Shown here piece after piece: positions 32,490 through 35,732 of a DNA stretch of 35,732 bases. The DNA is from a virus. Numbering within the stretch: position 1 is the first letter of the stretch; each line of letters begins with the position of its first letter. Made by a program: the position numbers and the translations under genes. The stretch is from the IMG/VR virus record IMGVR_UViG_3300009163_000010, positions 1 to 35,732 of that record; one strand, written 5' to 3'. The notes under the pieces were generated by a model, which worked only from the letters and a program-made list of their open reading frames with translations, did no database searches and had not been told where the DNA came from.

Positions 32490-33137
32490 TTATTTTGCAG
32501 TCACCCCGACGGCCACCCCAATGATCATCCCAACTCCCAACTTAAATGCCGTTGTCTGATGCCACTTCTTCTCTTGCTTTATGTAGATGTTTTCCATTCC
32601 GGTGATGGCCATATTGGGATTGTCGACTCTCAGGCGCACAACTGTATCACTCTTCTTCAGTAGTCGGTTGACGAAGCCAGTGCGCATGGTGTCTCCTACA
32701 GCATAGGTGAACTTTGCAGGGATTACCAAGCTATCAATCTGCAACCATCCGAGGCGATTGATCATGCCGCCGATTGTGTACCACTCGGTCTTCTTGAGGA
32801 AAGGTTTCGGCAGTTGGATGTATGGCTTCTTGTCAATCATCACCGTATCGCCAAGTTTAATCTGCGTTTTAATGACGGTCTTGGTCTCAATCTTAACCAC
32901 CTCCGATGCGTTCTTGACTTTCACTTCGAGCTCTGCGATTTGCTGTGCTTTTTTTGCTGCATCAGATGAGCTCTGTGCGATTATCTTCTTCTGTGAGGCG
33001 ATAAGTAAGCTGTCCTCATATATCGTGTGCTTAAGGCGATAATCGTTAGACACGTTTTCGCCGCAAGATTTAAGCAACAAAAATACAAGTACAATAATTG
33101 CAATGAGATAAATCGTTTCAGTTCGTACAGATGCCAT
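32490..33137 (-). CDS. Membrane-anchored coiled-coil protein, possible spanin
   Basis: 215 residues. N-terminal membrane helix at about 8-23 (TIYLIAIIVLVFLLLKSC), then a coiled coil (SSDAAKKAQQIAELEVKVK), a beta-rich periplasmic part (KLGDTVMIDKKPYIQLP), and a glycine-rich hydrophobic end (LGVGMIIGVAVGVTAK) that could be a second membrane segment. With lysozyme and holin-like genes in the same block, a u-spanin-like membrane-fusing role is possible. The first helix ends at a Cys (LKSCGEN), but no clear lipobox precedes it. Confidence 0.55.
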   Translation of the reverse strand: MASVRTETIYLIAIIVLVFLLLKSCGENVSNDYRLKHTIYEDSLLIASQKKIIAQSSSDAAKKAQQIAELEVKVKNASEVVKIETKTVIKTQIKLGDTVMIDKKPYIQLPKPFLKKTEWYTIGGMINRLGWLQIDSLVIPAKFTYAVGDTMRTGFVNRLLKKSDTVVRLRVDNPNMAITGMENIYIKQEKKWHQTTAFKLGVGMIIGVAVGVTAK

Positions 33138-33300
33138 CTTGAATGAGTTTTATAAGTTGTTTGGACGATTCCCAAAATAAACGCTTATCCTTCAGCTCCG
33201 CTTGCAGTATTTGCAGTGCCACGCATACAGGCATTCCTCTCTCTATCACATACCAAGCGGCAACATTAACCAGTCTCTTATCCGCTTCTTGCTCTGTCAT
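33118..33300 (-). CDS. Small hypothetical protein
   Basis: 60 residues (MTEQEADKRLVNVAAWYVIE), helical, two Cys, overlapping the PAS-HisKA stop as ATGA and the membrane protein by 20 bases. No membrane segment of full length. It is positioned to be made together with the kinase-like protein and could be its partner (inference only). Confidence 0.55.
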   Translation of the reverse strand: MTEQEADKRLVNVAAWYVIERGMPVCVALQILQAELKDKRLFWESSKQLIKLIQDGICTN

Positions 33301-33863
33301 AACTCGCGAGCTGCTTTCTTTACAAGTATCTTGATTGCAGCATCAAGCTTGTTGACTGATGTGTTAATCATCGAGAGCACATCCTTCTTATCGAGATCGC
33401 TTGCACCTTGGTGCTGCATGAGCATCTGAACAAGCCCTCCGATGTTGGTCAGCGGCTGCCGGATCTCATGGCTCAACATAAAGCGAAACTCCTCAAGGAG
33501 CAATCTTTGCCGCTCGTAATCGTGCGAGCTGATGGATGTCACATCGACAATCTGAATGCCTACAAAGTGAAGTGTCTCGCCAATGGCGAAGCAGTTCCAC
33601 ACGTTATATCTGTCGCTTGCATTCTTTTGCCGAGTGCGAGCATAAACACGCGATGGCTCAGGTGCATGCTTGCGAGCTGTATCAATTGCTTTTATGAAGT
33701 CCTCTTTGTCACCTTCGATGCTTATGATGTCGGTGATTTTGGTGGGCTGTAAATGGCTAACGTAATTCTTGAACAGCTCATTGTTGGTCACAATCTTGCC
33801 GTCTTGATTCGTCACCACATAGAAGAGGTCGATGGAGTTTTCTAAGATGAATAGCGAAGACAT
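33297..33863 (-). CDS. PAS-HisKA protein lacking an ATPase domain
   Basis: 188 residues. Residues 5-108 resemble a PAS sensor (LENSIDLFYVVTNQDGKIVT opening, ETLHFVGIQIVDVTS closing), followed by a linker and HisKA: FRFMLSHEIRQPLTNIGGLV with phospho-acceptor H132, then a second dimerisation helix ending KILVKKAAREL. The protein stops there, with no N, G1 or G2 box of a HATPase_c domain. It cannot phosphorylate itself but could dimerise with a host kinase, be phosphorylated in trans, or sequester its partner. It is cytoplasmic, with no membrane helix. It overlaps its neighbours in the lysis block. Histidine kinase fragments are uncommon in phages. Confidence 0.85.
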   Translation of the reverse strand: MSSLFILENSIDLFYVVTNQDGKIVTNNELFKNYVSHLQPTKITDIISIEGDKEDFIKAIDTARKHAPEPSRVYARTRQKNASDRYNVWNCFAIGETLHFVGIQIVDVTSISSHDYERQRLLLEEFRFMLSHEIRQPLTNIGGLVQMLMQHQGASDLDKKDVLSMINTSVNKLDAAIKILVKKAAREL

Positions 33864-34324
33864 TGCTTGAGTTCGCTACAAAGGTTTGACCAGGCACCCA
33901 TCGAGCTCCATGCCCATTGTGCTGTTAGGTATATTGTAAAAGTCAACAGCATGCCCATCACTGGTGCATCCATTGTCGGCTGATATTTGCGGAACTCAGT
34001 GCGAGGCTTGATGATAATCTTCTGCTCTACTTTTGGCTTAACCAAGAATGCAGAGTTGCTCGGTTGAATTGTATCGCTTGCGTAGGTATGTTGCATCGTA
34101 GGTCGCAGTGGCATTGGCTCATCGGCAGCAATCTCGAAAGTTTGCCCCCATTGGTTAGTGCAATATTCTTTGCCAAAGATAGTGAAATTATGCAAAGGTT
34201 GATAAATCACTTGCGGCTTTATCTCAATTCGATGGTGATGCGTATGGACCTTGCAGCCAATACCCACCACGCACCCCTCATCGAGGGTGGTGATTACTTG
34301 TACTGAGTCTATTCCGTCATCCAT
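33842..34324 (-). CDS. Hypothetical protein with C-terminal membrane segment
   Basis: 160 residues (MDDGIDSVQVITTLDEGCVV). The first half is beta-rich with a HTHHHRIEI cluster, and an aromatic segment NFTIFGKEYCTNQWGQTF. A hydrophobic segment lies near 119-138 (MGMLLTFTIYLTAQWAWSSM), followed by a Cys-containing tail. It lies between the holin-like and PAS-HisKA genes, overlapping the latter by 22 bases. Possibly a lysis-associated membrane protein. Confidence 0.5.
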   Translation of the reverse strand: MDDGIDSVQVITTLDEGCVVGIGCKVHTHHHRIEIKPQVIYQPLHNFTIFGKEYCTNQWGQTFEIAADEPMPLRPTMQHTYASDTIQPSNSAFLVKPKVEQKIIIKPRTEFRKYQPTMDAPVMGMLLTFTIYLTAQWAWSSMGAWSNLCSELKQCLRYSS

Positions 34325-34514
34325 TGCTATTGCTTTTTGGTATGTATCCTGCGGCTACCATTGCGGCCACAATCGCTGCAAGTGTCTCTGTTGTTATCTG
34401 CTTGAAGATAAGCGCAAACACACTCGACAGAATCACCAAGGAGCCAACAGTCGGCCTCCAGTACTTGAGAATGATGTCAAGCACTTGCCTCGGCTTACTG
34501 ACTTTCCTTGTCAT
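34317..34514 (-). CDS. Holin-like small membrane protein
   Basis: 65 residues from ATG 34514 (MTRKVSKPRQVLDIILKYWR). It has two hydrophobic helices, about 22-39 (VGSLVILSSVFALIFKQ) and 43-58 (LAAIVAAMVAAGYIPK), with a basic N-terminus and short polar tail. This class II-like holin form and its place directly after the lysozyme support membrane pore function that times lysis. A short overlap with the next gene. Longer frames upstream lie inside the lysozyme gene. Confidence 0.65.
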   Translation of the reverse strand: MTRKVSKPRQVLDIILKYWRPTVGSLVILSSVFALIFKQITTETLAAIVAAMVAAGYIPKSNSNG

Positions 34515-34519
34515 GATGG

Positions 34520-34975
34520 TTATACTATTGGAGTGAAATATAGTTGCGCCTCTTTTTTGCGCCTTCTTACAAGTCCAGTTGAAACCTCGCCTCCTGCCCT
34601 GTTCCACTTAATGAACTCCGCTGCAATCTTCGGGTCGTTTGGATTTGCTTTGATGAATCTAAGCAGCTGCGATTTAGCAAGGTTAGCTGGACCGAGGTTG
34701 AAGCAGAAACTTACAAGCGCATCGAACTGATTCTGGTTAACCTTGGTAGTGTTAAGCAATCCAATCACGCTGCCCTCGAATTCCTTAAGGTGATCCTTGA
34801 GCAATTGATTCGCCTGGTCTCGAGTAATGGTCTGCCCGAGCTTCACCTTGCTGCCGTCATGGTAGTAGGTTGCACCGTATCCAATAGTCGGCACTCCTGC
34901 GCTGCATAGGTATGAAGTCAGCCTCAAGCCTTCAAACTCCTGAATGAGTCGAATGCCGTTGTCAGATGTCTTCAT
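34520..34975 (-). CDS. GH24 lysozyme (endolysin)
   Basis: 151 residues (MKTSDNGIRLIQEFEGLRL). The catalytic region EFEGLRLTSYLCSAGVPTIG is the phage lysozyme signature. Glu15, residue 24 and Thr30 match the E-x8-(D/C)-x5-T spacing, and here residue 24 is Cys instead of Asp. Cleaves the N-acetylmuramic acid to N-acetylglucosamine bond of peptidoglycan. No signal peptide or SAR segment, so release by a holin is expected. Followed by the holin-like gene; overlaps the upstream gene by 14 bases. Confidence 0.95.
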   Translation of the reverse strand: MKTSDNGIRLIQEFEGLRLTSYLCSAGVPTIGYGATYYHDGSKVKLGQTITRDQANQLLKDHLKEFEGSVIGLLNTTKVNQNQFDALVSFCFNLGPANLAKSQLLRFIKANPNDPKIAAEFIKWNRAGGEVSTGLVRRRKKEAQLYFTPIV

Positions 34976-35456
34976 TGTACATAAACATAATATTCATTGT
35001 TAAACTAACAGATGTTGTACCAGTAACATTAACAATTATTTGATTAGTTCCAATTTCTGATTGTATATTATATTCAGTAAATTCATCTAAGGGAGTGTTA
35101 CAAGAAACTGCAAAATTAACTTGTTTACCACTTAAAAATACATTTGCAGTAGGGATAGGTAATTCAAAATTGTAACTTCCAGAAGCAGAACTTAATTCTA
35201 AAACAACAATAAAACTTCCGCTTATAATACTTCCAATTTTATAATAAATTCCATTATATGAATTAATTGATGTAATACCTGAAATATCTGTTGGTTTTGG
35301 ATCAAATGTTCCACTACTTACAATATTTCCAAGTTCAATCTGCTTGGATGTGCCTTGAGGGGATTGAGATGTATCGCTTACATCCACGATGTATAATAAG
35401 TCTGCATCAACCGCTGTGGTCAATGTTCCTAAGTCGGTAATTTTTACTCCTGCCAT
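34962..35456 (-). CDS. Fibre-type structural protein after the adhesin
   Basis: 164 residues from ATG 35456 (MAGVKITDLGTLTTAVDADL); a longer frame to 35525 lies in the adhesin and is rejected. The opening IVDVSDTSQSPQGTSKQIEL is a tail-fibre N-terminal pattern I know from Bacteroidota phages (D-A-D-L-x-Y-I-V-D...G-T-S-K-x-I). The rest is beta-rich and ends TSVSLTMNIMFMYNEDI. The first 45 codons use ordinary composition, then from about 35320 the sequence becomes strikingly A/T-rich, which suggests a joined segment. Probably a second fibre or a short cap. Confidence 0.65.
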   Translation of the reverse strand: MAGVKITDLGTLTTAVDADLLYIVDVSDTSQSPQGTSKQIELGNIVSSGTFDPKPTDISGITSINSYNGIYYKIGSIISGSFIVVLELSSASGSYNFELPIPTANVFLSGKQVNFAVSCNTPLDEFTEYNIQSEIGTNQIIVNVTGTTSVSLTMNIMFMYNEDI

Positions 35457-35470
35457 ATTTTTAAGATTTA

Positions 35471-35732
35471 TTAATTTACGAATGTGTAATATACAGAACC
35501 TGATGGTGCAATTAAAGGCCCCCAATTTAATGTTCTGAATATGTTTGCTGATGGCTGACCAATGGCATCGCTATAAGAACCAAAAGCAAGCACTGTAATA
35601 CCTCCACTAGAATCAATGTCTCTTGTTGTTACATAAGCTACATTAGTTGATCCTGTGCCATTAGTTACAATTAAAAATGCTTTCTTGCCTAATGTATAAC
35701 TACCTGATGCAAGTGCTGTAACGCCAATGGCA
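35471..35732 (-). CDS. Large fibre/adhesin-like protein, C-terminal part (other half of the gene at 1-1712)
   Basis: This is the end of the 616-residue adhesin. After the redundant 123 bases the frame reads DSSGGITVLAFGSYSDAIG and ends with VYYTFVN and TAA at 35473-35471. Trp and aromatic residues are enriched in the last 30 residues (LNWGPL, VYYTFVN), which would suit a compact C-terminal cap or trimerisation tip. The next fibre-type gene starts only 14 bases downstream, so the two are probably co-transcribed. Function is inferred. Confidence 0.85.
   Translation of the reverse strand, partial: AIGVTALASGSYTLGKKAFLIVTNGTGSTNVAYVTTRDIDSSGGITVLAFGSYSDAIGQPSANIFRTLNWGPLIAPSGSVYYTFVN
35610..35732. 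repeat. Terminal redundancy, right copy (circle join)
   Basis: Exact copy of bases 1-123. Removing one copy gives a unique genome of 35,609 bp. The copy lies wholly inside the adhesin gene and keeps its reading frame. An overlap of this size is typical of a graph-assembler join. True short terminal repeats of the packaged DNA are not excluded, but the in-frame gene across the join argues against a physical end here. Confidence 0.95.

Noticed and set aside
35457-35525. Extended start of the fibre gene at 35525
   Set aside because: The added 23 residues lie across the adhesin stop and overlap its conserved end; ATG 35456 with an A/T-rich leader is better.
1-35732. Lysogeny genes, tRNAs, CRISPR, diversity-generating retroelement, insertion sequences
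   Set aside because: I found no integrase, repressor, reverse transcriptase, transposase, repeat-spacer array or cloverleaf-like segment by reading. tRNA absence should be confirmed with a covariance-model scan.

Overview
The window is a complete, circularly closed genome of a tailed phage. The first 123 bases recur exactly as the last 123, and one reading frame runs unbroken across the join, so the unique genome is about 35,609 bp. Every gene I accept lies on the minus strand. A Bacteroidota host is suggested by four things: TANNTTTG -7 promoter boxes, start codons preceded by A/T-rich leaders rather than Shine-Dalgarno sequences, a VirE_N/BT4734-type primase-helicase, and Cys-rich tail proteins typical of Bacteroidota phages. 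A 1008-residue tape measure protein indicates a siphovirus. I saw no integrase, excisionase, CI-like repressor, tRNA, CRISPR array or reverse transcriptase, which fits a virulent phage.

Layout in the direction of transcription (descending coordinates). 32363-24858 is the replication and recombination block: an SSB-like protein, a coiled-coil protein, an HNH endonuclease, a RecE-like PD-(D/E)XK exonuclease, an SF2 helicase, a primase-helicase and several small unknowns. 24857-24669 is non-coding and looks like a replication origin: a 46-bp alternating purine-pyrimidine tract beside an AT-rich stretch, bracketed by nine TGATGC/GCATCA hexamers. 24668-22868 holds a VRR-NUC nuclease, small proteins, a HAD-type phosphatase and the small terminase. 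22871-13501 holds the large terminase, small tail genes, tape measure and two large tail-tip proteins. 13419-11338 holds the tail tube protein, a GT-A glycosyltransferase and a SAM methyltransferase. 11283-4715 holds portal, MuF-like protein, scaffold, major capsid protein and neck/connector proteins. 4718 through the circle join to 34962 holds long AT-rich fibre/adhesin genes. 34975-32490 holds the lysis block: GH24 lysozyme, holin-like protein, membrane proteins, and a PAS-HisKA protein that looks like a histidine kinase without its ATPase domain.

The capsid gene is isolated by an intrinsic terminator plus a TANNTTTG promoter on each side, so it probably has its own strong transcript. A similar promoter precedes the tail tube gene. 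The most unusual items are the kinase-like fragment in the lysis block, the origin-like Z-DNA tract, the glycosyltransferase-methyltransferase pair between tail tube and portal genes, and the neck-to-fibre fusion.
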